64,000 nt of DNA from Streptomyces sp. NBC_00358 (GCF_036099295.1 NZ_CP107976.1:8122001-8186000); one strand, 5' to 3'; positions 8,635-17,707 are shown, counted from the first letter of the stretch. Notes: generated by a model from the sequence alone, not told the origin. Numbers and translations are program-made.

Positions 8635-9215
8635 TCATCCGGTCCAGCCCATCTCGTACACCTCGATGCCGTCCCGGTACGCCGTGTACGCCACCCATGT
8701 GCGCCGCCCCTGCTGCACCACACCGTCCCAGTTGTCGGGCGCTGGCCACGACCCCCGCCACGCCAAGGCGGTCGCCCCCGCCATCGCCTGAAGAACCGCC
8801 TGTGCCGCACCGCTGCGCATTGACGGAAGCCGCGGCGGGTGCCGCGTTCGCGTTCGTCGTTGCCGGTTTTGACCTTGCCACTGATCTCGAACTGGCCGTT
8901 CTTGACGAGGTCGGGGAGGGGTTCGGCGGGGACGATGGCGACGTTCTCGTACGCGGTGTGGATGAGGTCGCGATAGCTGCGGCGGACGTTGTACTCGGGA
9001 TCCGACAGCCACTTGATCAGGGTGTCGGGCCGGACGTCGAGGCCGGCGCTCTCCAGGGCCTCGTAGCCGCGGTGGGTTCCGGTGAGCTGGCTGAGCTGGG
9101 CGTGCCAGTGCTTGGCGTGGTAGGTGGACAGCCGGTGGCGTGGGGTGACCTGGGCGCGCAGGAGGTCGTTGAGTGCGGCGCCGAGGGAGTTGCCGCGGCC
9201 TGTGGGTCCGGCCAT
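8635..9215 (-). pseudogene. Unknown protein, frameshifted (second gene of a pair)
   Basis: The first frame starts at ATG 9215 and reads MAGPTGRGNSLGAALNDLLRA through YEALESAGLDVRPDTLIKWL to VKTGNDERERGT. Near 8820 it continues naturally only in a second frame, LQAMAGATALAWRGSWPAPD to YEMGWTG, which ends at 8635. Read together it would be a protein of about 190 aa. The middle (GLDVRPDTLIKWLSDPEYNVRRSYRDLI) looks helical and could bind DNA, but no family was recognised. Its ATG overlaps the stop of the upstream gene (ATGA). A 61-aa product from ATG 8820 is possible instead. Confidence 0.5.
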
Positions 9216-9688
9216 CAGTCGTCACCTTCGGGGATGAACTCGCCGGCCTGGAGGAACTTGGCCTTCACTTCGCCGAACCCGGTCCCAATCCGGTACGTGT
9301 CGGGCGGGGTCTCGTCGGGGGTCCAGAAAATCGCGGCGTCGGCCTTGCGCAGGGCGATGAGGGTGTGGCCCTCCTGGACGGCTTTGAAGGCCATGGTCCA
9401 GTGGCGGACGGAGGCTTCGGCGACCATGCTCATGTGCCGGTCCGGCCGCCAGAAGGACGAGCGCTGTTCCTCCCGCTTGGGCCACAGCAGGAGCAAGGCG
9501 ATGGCCACGCGCGTCTTGTAGTTCGCGTACGACTCCCCGCCGACCTGGACGAGGTCGGCGCGGGTCTCGCGGACCGGGGCATGGAAGCCACGCTGATCGT
9601 GCTGTGGTGGCGCCGTCGTGCCTCGATCTCTGATCTGACCTGCTCGGATCTCCGAGACCGGGGCGACGTGAAGTGTCGGGGAGGTCAT
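9215..9688 (-). CDS. Unknown protein (first gene of a pair)
   Basis: 157 aa. The first 40 residues are low-complexity and the true start may be internal. From VGGESYANYKTRVAIALLLL onward the protein looks real: WPKREEQRSSFWRPDRHMSM, VRHWTMAFKAVQEGHTLIAL, AIFWTPDETPPDTYRIGTGF. The LLLLWP stretch is hydrophobic but too short to be a sure membrane helix. It is translationally coupled to the next gene by an ATGA overlap, so the two products probably act together. I do not recognise the family. Confidence 0.45.
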   Translation of the reverse strand: MTSPTLHVAPVSEIRAGQIRDRGTTAPPQHDQRGFHAPVRETRADLVQVGGESYANYKTRVAIALLLLWPKREEQRSSFWRPDRHMSMVAEASVRHWTMAFKAVQEGHTLIALRKADAAIFWTPDETPPDTYRIGTGFGEVKAKFLQAGEFIPEGDD

Positions 9689-9701
9689 GGGATGACGGCT
9701 T

Positions 9702-9725
9702 GATGGTGCAGTGGGCTACACCATC
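9702..9725 (+). promoter_or_regulatory. Palindrome shared with the MMPL promoter region
   Basis: GATGGTG (9702-9708) and CACCATC (9719-9725) flank the 10-nt spacer CAGTGGGCTA. A nearly identical element, with the spacer AAGCGGGCTA in the same orientation relative to the gene, lies upstream of the MMPL gene at 17674-17707. It is 91 bp before the start of the membrane protein/dehydrogenase operon and is a good operator candidate. Confidence 0.55.
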
Positions 9726-9815
9726 GATCGGGGAGTGCGGGCCCTGGGTGCGCGACGTTGGTCCCGGAATTATTGGTGGTGCCAGCTTTCCGAACCACCG
9801 AATGCGGAGTCGATG

Positions 9816-10022
9816 ATGAAGAAGTTCCTCCTGGCCAAGCCGACCCTCTGGTTTCTCTTCCTCTTCAACCTGGTGGTCGCCATGATCGTCCCCTTCACCG
9901 TCGACGGGACTCAGGGAATCACCGCCGCCATCGGAATGGGGCTGGTCTCGGTGAAGGCCGGATTCGGCCTGCTCTGGCAGAAGCGCCGGAGCGAGCGGGT
10001 CTCGCGGGCCGCCTGCGCCTGA
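9816..10022 (+). CDS. Small two-helix membrane protein
   Basis: 68 aa from ATG 9816, with CGGAG about 6 bp upstream; ATG 9813 is too close to that site. It has two hydrophobic segments, LWFLFLFNLVVAMIVPF and GITAAIGMGLVSVKAGFGLL, and a positively charged tail (QKRRSERVSR). It lies 50 bp upstream of the dehydrogenase on the same strand and probably shares its transcript. No function can be assigned. Confidence 0.6.
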   Translation: MKKFLLAKPTLWFLFLFNLVVAMIVPFTVDGTQGITAAIGMGLVSVKAGFGLLWQKRRSERVSRAACA

Positions 10023-10071
10023 ACCGAGTAGTTCAAAGAGCCGGAACAGACCAAGAAGGAAATAAGGAATC

Positions 10072-11079
10072 ATGAAGGCTGCTGTCTACAACGGACAGAT
10101 GGACATCGACGTCATCGAGCTGCCCACCCCCGAGTGCGGCCCCACCGACGTACTCCTGCGCAACCTCTACGCCAGTGTGTGCGGCTCCGACATCTCCGTC
10201 TACCACTTCGGGCCGCGTGCCCATCGCATTACTCCCGGCAGCGAGTTCGGCCATGAAATGATCTCGGAGGTCGCGGCCAAGGGAGCCGACGTCACGGGTC
10301 TCGAAGTCGGCGACCGTGTCTACCCCTATCCGATCCTCGCGGCCGGCGACTCGTCGAGGGCTGGCACGCTTGGTGGCTTCTCCGAGTACATACTCGTCCC
10401 CGACTGCGAGGTCGGAAAGCAGGTCTACCCCCTGCCCGACTCCATCCCGACCAAGACCGCCGTGCTCGTCGAGCCCTTCACGGTGGCCACTCATGCCGCT
10501 CGCCGAGCCGCCCCGAAGGAAGGTGAGACTGCCATCGTTTTCGGTGCCGGCACCATCGGTATCGGCGCGGCCATCGCCCTGAAGCACCTCGGCTGCGGCG
10601 CCGTGATGGTCGTCGACCTGTCGGACTTCCGTCTGGGCAAGGCAGCAGAACTCGGCTTCGCCACTTGCAACTCCGGCAGGGAAGACCTCAAGGCCAGGGC
10701 CATTGAGGTATTCGGCGAGGCCCGGGCGCTGAAGGGCACCACTGCCGACGTCGATATCTACGTAGAAGCCACCGGCGTGGACGCGCTCGTCGGCACTTAC
10801 CAGGACCTCGGCAAGATCCACAGCCGCATGGTCGTGGTCGGTGTCCACGCCAACCCCGTTCCCGTCAATCTCTCCACGCTCGCCTACGCCCACCAGTCCC
10901 TCGTCGGCTCCGGCGGCTACACGCCCGACGACGTCAGCACCGTCCTGCACATCATGGAAAGTGGTGCGTTCGACATCGAATCGATCATCACCCATGAATT
11001 CCAGCAGCAGCGGATCGTCGATGCCATCACCACCGCCAGCGACACCCACAACGCCCTGAACGTCGTCATCAAGTACTGA
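10072..11079 (+). CDS. Zinc-type alcohol dehydrogenase, L-idonate 5-dehydrogenase-like
   Basis: 335 aa with an AAGGAAATAAGG ribosome site. This is a medium-chain dehydrogenase: the catalytic zinc ligands are Cys in SVCGSDISVYHFG, His-Glu in EFGHEM and Glu in VEPFTV. The NAD(P)-binding glycine motif is VFGAGTIGIGAA. The usual structural-zinc lobe with four cysteines is absent; its place is taken by PILAAGDSSRAGTLGGFSEY. L-idonate, sorbitol and threonine dehydrogenases are the nearest groups, and L-idonate is only a guess. It is preceded by a small membrane protein and an operator-like palindrome. Confidence 0.8.
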   Translation: MKAAVYNGQMDIDVIELPTPECGPTDVLLRNLYASVCGSDISVYHFGPRAHRITPGSEFGHEMISEVAAKGADVTGLEVGDRVYPYPILAAGDSSRAGTLGGFSEYILVPDCEVGKQVYPLPDSIPTKTAVLVEPFTVATHAARRAAPKEGETAIVFGAGTIGIGAAIALKHLGCGAVMVVDLSDFRLGKAAELGFATCNSGREDLKARAIEVFGEARALKGTTADVDIYVEATGVDALVGTYQDLGKIHSRMVVVGVHANPVPVNLSTLAYAHQSLVGSGGYTPDDVSTVLHIMESGAFDIESIITHEFQQQRIVDAITTASDTHNALNVVIKY

Positions 11080-11210
11080 CTCCGATCCGCTCGGCTCGCC
11101 AGACCGCCGCCAGCGAGGGTGTGCAACCCGCCGAGCTCGGCGGCCGGAGAGAACCTCGCCTGGTGGGTGTCAGCGGGACACCCGCGGGGCGAGGCGGCCC
11201 CCTTCGACTA

Positions 11211-12245
11211 ACGACCTCGTGCACGGTTGGCTGCGGCGCGTCGAGGTATGTGGTGTTGTCGGTGTTCACGTTCGAGGGGCTTGGCCGAGGGTGGAGGTCT
11301 GCTGGTGTGAGAGCGGACCGGCGACAGCTTGGACGATGTCACTCATGTGTTCGCGTCGGCCAAGGTGGCGGGCGAGAGCCCGCCAGTTCTTCAGGTGTGC
11401 AATGCCGTGCTCGACGCGGATGCGCCGGGAGGAGTGCGCCTTGCGTTGCTGTTCGTGCCGCTCCTCGTACCAGGCGGGAGCGTTCTTTTTGAACTTGCGA
11501 TGGGGCGGCGTCACCACGCGTCCGCCCGTCTGCGCTCCCATGCCCTGATAGCCGGCGTCCGCGAGGATCTCCATGAAAGATCCGTCGGCCAGGAGTTGGG
11601 CCAGTCCCAGCTGTCGGGCCTGGGTGATGTCGGCGCAGCTGCCGGGCTGAACCGGGCTGCAGAACAGCACGCGCCCCTGGGCGTCCGTGAAGACCATGGA
11701 CTTCACCGCGTTCTGCTTGGTCTTGCCAGAGACGAATTTGTCCCGGTCCTTGCGGCCTCGGCCGGGCGTCGCACCCGGATCTCCGTGCCGTCGATGATCC
11801 CGGTCCGACCGTCGGCGCCCAGCTACTCGACGACCTCGGCGAGGGAACGCAGCCGGACGTCCGGCGCGACGGTGCAGCCCCGCTGCGCGAGCAGGGGCCG
11901 CACCTCGCCGATGGCGCGCGTGATGGTGGAGCGGTCCACGCCGAACCAGCAGACCAGCACGTCATGAGTGGTGCCATGACGCAGACTCACCAAGGTGGCC
12001 AGCAGTCGGTCGACGAAGACGAACCTGTGCTTCGCCCCGGCTCCTACAGCTCGTCGCCGCGGCCGTGCCTGATGCTGTTCGTGCCACAACGGCCCTACCT
12101 CAGCGACGAGTTCAGCGATCACTATCGACGACAACCCGGTGATCCGGTACTCCGCCACGATCAACTCACATGCCCCAGCCCCCATCATGCTCAGTTCAAC
12201 GAGCTACCTGGGCGCCGAGCCACGGCCAACCGTGCACGAGGTCGT
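11211..12245 (-). mobile_element. IS5-family insertion sequence, inactivated
   Basis: A perfect 21-bp terminal inverted repeat runs from ACGACCTCGTGCACGG (11211 onward) to its complement ending at 12245. The element is flanked by TA on both sides, the 2-bp target duplication of the IS427-type IS5 group. Length is 1,035 bp. Its transposase gene is broken (next entry), so the copy can move only if an intact relative supplies transposase. Confidence 0.88.
11266..12188 (-). pseudogene. IS5-family transposase, with stop codon and frameshift
   Basis: The N-terminal part (12188-11823) has a helix-turn-helix: VLVCWFGVDRSTITRAIGEV. It ends at an in-frame TAG. Reading through gives LGADGRTGIIDGTEIRVRRP with the first catalytic Asp. 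A single-base frameshift near 11750 then leads into the last part (to 11266), with LADAGYQGMGAQ (second Asp) and RRIRVEHGIAHLKNW (Glu). The gene is otherwise full length, so the two lesions are recent. Confidence 0.88.
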
Positions 12246-12248
12246 TAG

Positions 12249-12791
12249 CCTCCAGGCGACCACCCTGCAAAGCGGCCCAGAGGTGCCGGGGACTGGGGAC
12301 GTGTTTGTAAGCACGTGTTTGGCGACTCACGTGCTTACAGACACCGCGTAGGAGTTGGGATCTGAGCCGGACACAGCGACAATCTCGCTGCCGCCTCTCC
12401 AGCAAGTCGCGAAGGGAGCCCTGCGACAGGTGACGGGCAGGCCGCAGGCCCCGCTGAAGCGCCTGTGTGCTGGCGCCGCACGGGTAGTCCTGCTCCCACC
12501 AGCCCTTGCGACGGTGGCGGGATCTTGTCACAGCTACCGACAGCCGTGTTGCGGGAATGCACCGATCACAAGCGTGCGCACGGGACCGTGAGGAACGACG
12601 TGGTCCAGCGCCCCCCCCGAACGTCGGGCCGCGCCGCGCCGGCCTGCTCCCGCTGCCCGGGAGGCCGGATCGAAGGTGCCGACTGTCTGCCGCTCTGGTG
12701 GGACCACAGGGGCAGACGGGGAGCTTGCTACACCCCAATGGGGGAGACCTCTACACCGTGCACGGGCTCTGGTTCGCCTAGCGTTGGCAGC
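12249..12791. other. Gap between IS5 and the sensor kinase gene
   Basis: No gene is supported. The open frame that extends the kinase upstream to 12465 has no sensible start and is rich in Arg, Pro and Cys. A 17-bp stem-loop (12301-12344) is the one clear structure. Confidence 0.5.
12301..12344. repeat. Long inverted repeat, possible terminator
   Basis: The 17 bases at 12301-12317 pair with 12328-12344 with one mismatch around a 10-nt loop (TTTGGCGACT). The arms include TGTAAGCACGTG. The GC content is lower than its surroundings. It could be a terminator, an old mobile-element end, or an operator for the kinase gene 450 bp downstream. Confidence 0.6.
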
Positions 12792-13946
12792 ATGTGGAAA
12801 GCGACGCGGCAGGCCGCTCGGGCTACCGGCTACCTGGCCGTGGCCGCGGCGATGGCCTTCGGCCTCTATCTTTTCGTGACTGTGCTGGTGATTACGGCCG
12901 TCGCCACGATCGTGGTGGTCGGGGCGTGGATGCTGCCCGAGACGGTGGTCCTGATCAGGCGGATCGCCGGGGCGAAGCGGAAACAGGTGGCAGCCTGGAC
13001 GGGCCGGCAGATCCCGGAGGCTTACACGCCACTGACCGGCACCGTGCGCGCGCGTTTCAGCGCTGCGGTCCGCGACCCCAGCACGCATGCCGACCTGCGC
13101 TGGCTGGGCGCCCAGTACCTCTACAGCCTGCTCGTCTTCCTGACGGTGCCACTGTGGGTGCTCGGTCTGCTCATCGACGGCGTGTGGTGCGGGGTGCTGC
13201 GTCAACGGGCGATCGTCCTGCCGCTGATCACAGGCCTCGCCGATCTCGATGCCCGTTGGTCCACTGCTCTGCTCACCGCGTCGTCGAAGGCCCAGCTGGC
13301 AGTACGGGTGGAGGAGCTGACCCAGACGCGGGCGGGTGCCATCGCTGCGCACGGCGCAGAGCTGCGGCGCATTGAACGAGATCTCCACGACGGCACTCAG
13401 GCCCAGCTGGTGTCCCTTTCGATGCGGATCGGGCTGGCCAAACGGGCCTACGCCACCGACCCCGCGGCAGGCCGCCGGCTACTTGAGGACGCGCAGGATC
13501 TGGCTGAGGAGGCGCTGAGCCAGTTGCGGCACGTTGTGCGTGGCATCCACCCCCCGATCCTGACGGATCGGGGCCTGGTGGGCGCCGTGCGGGCGCTGGC
13601 CGCAGGCAGCGGCCTCGACGTGACCGTGGAAGTGGACGGCTTGGAGGACCCGGGCACCCGGGCCCCCGCTGCGGTGGAGGCGGCGGCGTACTTCGTCGTG
13701 GCCGAGGCCCTCACCAACGCCGCCAAGTACAGTGGAGCCCCGAACGCCTGGGTCCACTTGGAGCGTCTGCGCACTGGACTGCGGGTCGTCATCCGGGACG
13801 AGGGCCTCGGCGGCGCTGACGAGAACGGCGGCACTGGATTGCTCGGCATACGCCGACGTGTCGCAGCGCTCGACGGCGCAGTAACCGTGACCAGCCCAGT
13901 CGGGGGACCGACCACCATTGCAGTGGAGTTGCCTTGCGTGTGGTGA
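12792..13946 (+). CDS. NarL-type sensor histidine kinase
   Basis: 384 aa from ATG 12792. It has membrane segments near residues 12-47 (YLAVAAAMAFGLYLFVTVLV) and 111-133 (SLLVFLTVPLWVLGLLIDGV), then a HisKA_3 dimerisation domain with the phosphoacceptor in RIERDLHDGTQAQLV (His199). The ATPase domain contains VVAEALTNAAKYS and GTGLLGIRRRVAALDG. It has no large extracellular sensor. It overlaps the response regulator gene by 13 bp, so the two are co-translated. The convergent MMPL exporter gene is the likely target. Confidence 0.92.
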   Translation: MWKATRQAARATGYLAVAAAMAFGLYLFVTVLVITAVATIVVVGAWMLPETVVLIRRIAGAKRKQVAAWTGRQIPEAYTPLTGTVRARFSAAVRDPSTHADLRWLGAQYLYSLLVFLTVPLWVLGLLIDGVWCGVLRQRAIVLPLITGLADLDARWSTALLTASSKAQLAVRVEELTQTRAGAIAAHGAELRRIERDLHDGTQAQLVSLSMRIGLAKRAYATDPAAGRRLLEDAQDLAEEALSQLRHVVRGIHPPILTDRGLVGAVRALAAGSGLDVTVEVDGLEDPGTRAPAAVEAAAYFVVAEALTNAAKYSGAPNAWVHLERLRTGLRVVIRDEGLGGADENGGTGLLGIRRRVAALDGAVTVTSPVGGPTTIAVELPCVW

Positions 13947-14584
13947 TTGCCGAAGACAATGCCCTGCTCAGAGAAGGCATCGTGCTGCTGCTCAGATCAG
14001 CCGGCCATGATGTGGTCGCCGTGGCCAGCAGCGGGCCTGAAGTCCTTCCCGCACTGCTCGAACAGCGTCCGGACGTCGCCGTACTCGATGTCCGGATGCC
14101 GCCGGACTTCCGCGACGAAGGACTGCGCGCTGCACGTGAGGCACGCGAGCAGATTCCAGGCCTGCCCGTGCTCGTGCTGTCGCAGTACGTCGAGGAGTCC
14201 TATGCGTCCGAGCTGCTCGGCGGGGGAGCCGGCGGCGTTGGCTACCTGCTGAAGGACAGAGTGGGCCGAGTCGATGAGTTCCTCGATGCCCTGGAGCGAG
14301 TTGCCGCCGGCGGCACCGCACTCGACCCCGAGGTCGTCACCGAGTTGATGACCCGACGTCACGACACGCCGGTGGACACGCTCACCCCACGAGAGCGCGA
14401 AGTGCTCAAACTGATGGCCGAGGGCCACGACAACAGCACCATCGCTCAGATGCTGGTCGTCACCGAGCGCTCGGTCAGCAAGCACATCGGCAACGTCTTC
14501 TTGAAACTCGGCCTGCCACCCAGTGACAGTGGGCATCGCCGAGTCCTCGCCGTGCTTGCCTACCTGAACGCCCCCCAGGCTTAA
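13934..14584 (+). CDS. NarL/LuxR-type response regulator
   Basis: 216 aa, TTG start inside the 3' end of the kinase gene with GGAG before it. The receiver has acidic AEDN (residues 6-9), the phosphorylated Asp52 in VLDVRMPP and Lys in YLLKDR. The LuxR helix-turn-helix is LTPREREVLKLMAEG and STIAQMLVVTERSVSKHIGN. It pairs with the kinase just upstream. Confidence 0.93.
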   Translation: MRVVIAEDNALLREGIVLLLRSAGHDVVAVASSGPEVLPALLEQRPDVAVLDVRMPPDFRDEGLRAAREAREQIPGLPVLVLSQYVEESYASELLGGGAGGVGYLLKDRVGRVDEFLDALERVAAGGTALDPEVVTELMTRRHDTPVDTLTPREREVLKLMAEGHDNSTIAQMLVVTERSVSKHIGNVFLKLGLPPSDSGHRRVLAVLAYLNAPQA

Positions 14585-15124
14585 GGACCTGTCCGGGGGC
14601 GATCCGCGTCCCGCTGAGGCGACTCGGTGGAGAGACCTGATGAGCGTGGCGGATGCGCCGCGCGGAGCCGGCCCGTCCTTGCCCTTGATCATCAGGCGAC
14701 TATGCCACAAAGGACGAGGCGGCCAGCCGAATGGACAGGCTGCTCGCCGGAGCCCTGGCATGCCCGTCCGGTCACGTCCCGACTTGATCTTCCGACTGCT
14801 CGGCGGGACCTTTCGGTCGGCGGCCCGTCGATCAGTCCCTGGCTGTGGGATCGAGACTCAGCGTCGAAGCTGGACAGCAGAGGTTGCGATGGTTGCGCGC
14901 CAGCGAAGACATGGCTGCGCTGCGCTGCTCGTGCAGGGCGAGCCCCAACGTGTGATCACACGCCCCACCGACCGTCGGCCCGCCCCGGTCGCATATTTTG
15001 CAGCGATCAACCTGCAGGCCGCTGCCGGACCGCTCAGACGGGCGAGAAAGCGTCCCTCTCCGACGAGGTGTAGCGGGCCGCAATCTCGTTTGTTGCCGGT
15101 GGCCTGTGTGGCCGCGCTGTACAG

Positions 15125-15170
15125 CTCCGGCCCGGCGGCGAGTCGGGGGAACTCGGCCGCCGGGCCGGAG
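15125..15170. terminator. Long hairpin
   Basis: The 15 bases at 15125-15139 pair perfectly with 15156-15170. An inner GAGT/ACTC pairing closes a short loop, with one bulged base. It is placed to stop transcription from the response regulator side, and possibly from the MMPL side too. Confidence 0.7.
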
Positions 15171-15243
15171 GAGCGCCGATTCCTCGTCCCCACGGGAGTC
15201 GGCGCATTCGGGACGCGGCCCGCGAATTGCGGCCCAGTCTGTG

Positions 15244-15272
15244 GCGTGGCTGCCTCACGGAAGCAGCCACGC
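15244..15272 (-). terminator. Hairpin after the MMPL gene
   Basis: GCGTGGCTGC (15244-15253) pairs with GCAGCCACGC (15263-15272) around a 9-nt loop, 22 bp beyond the stop codon of the MMPL gene. Confidence 0.65.
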
Positions 15273-15294
15273 GTTGGACCGGCTCGTCGTGGGA

Positions 15295-17517
15295 TCAGCG
15301 CATCGGAACAGGCTGCAGAGCAGACTCGTCGATCGGATCCGGGTCGGCGGGTGCCGGCACCTTGTGGCTGAGCTTCTCGCCTTCCACGTCGATGTTCGGC
15401 AGGAGCCGGTTCAGCCAGCGTGGCAGGTACCAGGCCTTGTTACCGAGGAGGGCGAGGACGGCCGGCACGATCGCCATGCGGACGATGAAGGCATCGAAAA
15501 GGACGGCGATGGCCAGTCCGAAGCCGATCATCTTGATCATTGATCCGTCGGCTCCGATGAAGCCGGAGAACACCGCCATCATGATCAGCGCGGCCGCTAT
15601 GACGACCCGGGCGCTGTGCTTGAACCCGCTGACCACTGCCTGCTGGGGCTGGTCGCCGTGGACGTAGGCCTCTCTGATCCGAGAGACGAGGAAGACCTCG
15701 TAGTCCATCGCCAGGCCGAAGACGATGCCCACCAGGAAGATGGGCATCATGCTCATGATCGGGCCGGTCGACTCGATTCCGAGCAGGCTGGCTCCGTGCC
15801 CTTGCTGGAACACGGCTACCACGGCGCCCAGAGCGGCGAGTACCGAGAGCAGGAAGCCAGCCGCTGCCTTCAGCGGAACCAGGAGGGAGCGGAAGACCAC
15901 CAGCAGCAGGACGATCGCCAGGCCTACCACGACCACCAGGTAGGGGATCAGCGAGGCCTGGACCTTCTCGGCAACGTCGATGTTCAGTGCGGTTTTGCCG
16001 GTGACCTCGAAGGTTGCATCGGCCTTTGACTCGATGCCGGCCCTCTCATCGCGGATGGTCTTGACGAGGTCCTGGGTCTTCGCGTTCGTGGGGCTGGTGG
16101 CAGGCGTGGCGGAGAACACTGCGGTGTTCCCGACCGCGTTGAACCGAGGCGCCGAAACGGAGACGACTCCGTCGGTGTCGGCAATGTCCTGGGCGATCGT
16201 CGCCACTGCGGCCTTGGGGTTCTCGGTGCTCTTGGCGTCCACCACGATCGTGAGGGGGCCGTTGAAGCCCGGCCCGAACCCCTTGGCGAGGTCGTCGTAG
16301 GCGCGTCGCTCGGTGGTCGAGGTCGACTTGGCCTCATCGCCTGGCATGCCGAGCTGGAGATTCAGGGCGGGAGCGGCGATCGCGCCCAAGCCAACGACAC
16401 CCAGGAGGAGAACGGGCAGCGGGTGACGCATGACGAGACTCGCCCAACGAGAGCCGGCGTTGTGTTCCTTTTTGCGCAGGCTGCGCTTACGGCCCGTTCT
16501 GATGCCGCGCGAGAGCACCGCGTTCGGCCAGAACCCGAGGAAGGCCGGAACCAGCGTCACGGAGATGAGGACCGCGATGACAACCGCACCAGCGGCGGCG
16601 AGGCCCATCTTGGTGAGCACCGGGATTCCCACGACGGACAGTCCCGCGAGAGCAATCACAACGGTCAGGCCGGCGAAGACGACTGCCGATCCGGCTGTCC
16701 CGGCGGCAAGACCGGCGGCCTCGCGCGGTTCATGGCCTTTGCCACGCTCCTCGCGGTAGCGGGAGACGACGAACAGGGCGTAGTCGATACCGCAGGCCAG
16801 GCCGAGCATGGTGGCCAGTGTTCCGGTGGTGTTCGACAGGTTGAACGTATCGGCCAAGACCTTGATCGTGGTCATGCTGATGCCGATGCCCAAGATCGCT
16901 GTAAGCAGCGGGAGCCCGGCTGCCGCCAGCGATCCGAAGGTGATCAGCAGCACGACGGCGGCGATGGCGATACCGATCGCCTCGGACGCTCCGCCAGCAG
17001 CCGGCTGGGTCGCCAGCGCATCCCCGCCAACCTCGACGGTCAGGCCCTTGTCCCGTATTTCGTCGAGAGAGCGCTCCAGATGATTCTTGCTGGCATCGGT
17101 GAGATTGGCTGCCGTCACCTTGAAGGTGACCGTCGCATACGCCGTGGAGGCGTCCTTGCTGACGGCCTTCGCTTCGAAGGGATCAACGCTGCTGGCTGCC
17201 TGGGAGCCGCGACCGGCCCCATCAAACAGCTGCTCGACAGCCGCCTTGTTCTGCGAGGCAGTGATCTTCTGGCCGTGGGGCGCGACGAATACAATCCTGG
17301 CACTCGCCCCGTCGGCGGCAGATCCGGGGAAGCGCTGGTCCAGCAGGTCGAAGGCCTTCTGAGATTCGATACCCGGCATCGTGAAGCCCTCGTCAGCGGC
17401 CGGTGCCGCCTTCGTCGAGGCGAAACCAGCTAGGCCCAGGATGGCCACCCACAACAGGGTGACAAACCAGCGCCACCGAAAGGCCATGCGGCCGAGGTGA
17501 TAGAGAAGCGTTGCCAT
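15295..17517 (-). CDS. MMPL/RND-family membrane exporter
   Basis: 740 aa from ATG 17517, with GGAGG upstream; the frame is open to 17631 but that part looks non-coding. It begins MATLLYHLGRMAFRWRWFVT, the usual N-terminus of Streptomyces MMPL proteins. It has two repeats of one helix, a periplasmic domain and five helices; each repeat holds a membrane Asp-Tyr motif (GIDYALFVVSRYREE; AMDYEVFLVSRIREA). Members export lipids or small hydrophobic compounds using the proton gradient. It is convergent with the two-component system and has an operator-like palindrome upstream. Confidence 0.93.
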   Translation of the reverse strand: MATLLYHLGRMAFRWRWFVTLLWVAILGLAGFASTKAAPAADEGFTMPGIESQKAFDLLDQRFPGSAADGASARIVFVAPHGQKITASQNKAAVEQLFDGAGRGSQAASSVDPFEAKAVSKDASTAYATVTFKVTAANLTDASKNHLERSLDEIRDKGLTVEVGGDALATQPAAGGASEAIGIAIAAVVLLITFGSLAAAGLPLLTAILGIGISMTTIKVLADTFNLSNTTGTLATMLGLACGIDYALFVVSRYREERGKGHEPREAAGLAAGTAGSAVVFAGLTVVIALAGLSVVGIPVLTKMGLAAAGAVVIAVLISVTLVPAFLGFWPNAVLSRGIRTGRKRSLRKKEHNAGSRWASLVMRHPLPVLLLGVVGLGAIAAPALNLQLGMPGDEAKSTSTTERRAYDDLAKGFGPGFNGPLTIVVDAKSTENPKAAVATIAQDIADTDGVVSVSAPRFNAVGNTAVFSATPATSPTNAKTQDLVKTIRDERAGIESKADATFEVTGKTALNIDVAEKVQASLIPYLVVVVGLAIVLLLVVFRSLLVPLKAAAGFLLSVLAALGAVVAVFQQGHGASLLGIESTGPIMSMMPIFLVGIVFGLAMDYEVFLVSRIREAYVHGDQPQQAVVSGFKHSARVVIAAALIMMAVFSGFIGADGSMIKMIGFGLAIAVLFDAFIVRMAIVPAVLALLGNKAWYLPRWLNRLLPNIDVEGEKLSHKVPAPADPDPIDESALQPVPMR

Positions 17518-17673
17518 AACGAGGAGAGCCTCCACAGCAGCGGAACAAGATAAAAGTGCCAAGAACCGTCGCGCTGCGTGACTCTCCTCATTTTCCGGGG
17601 AGGTCCGCAGCCCGGGGAACTCGTGCTTCAACCCTTTCGTGAGCTGCTCATGGACACGAGGGAGTGCTCTCCC

Positions 17674-17707
17674 GAATTGATGGTGTAGCCCGCTTCACCA
17701 TCAATTC
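17674..17707 (-). promoter_or_regulatory. 12-bp arm palindrome upstream of the MMPL gene
   Basis: GAATTGATGGTG (17674-17685) and CACCATCAATTC (17696-17707) are perfect arms around a 10-nt spacer. On the strand of the MMPL gene the core reads GATGGTG-AAGCGGGCTA-CACCATC, and it shares 22 of 24 bases with the element at 9702-9725. It is 157 bp upstream of the MMPL start. It is a candidate operator for an unlinked or neighbouring regulator. Confidence 0.6.

Larger units (their letters stand above)
14585..15294. other. 710-bp gap between convergent genes
   Basis: Several open frames exist on both strands (for example 14640-15371), but none has a ribosome site or known motif, and their composition is that of antisense frames. 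Two hairpins at 15125-15170 and 15244-15272 are present. I see nothing else. Confidence 0.5.

Noticed and set aside
14640-15371. Possible gene in the gap after the response regulator
   Set aside because: No ribosome site, no recognisable family and Arg/Ala-rich composition; it also runs into the MMPL gene.
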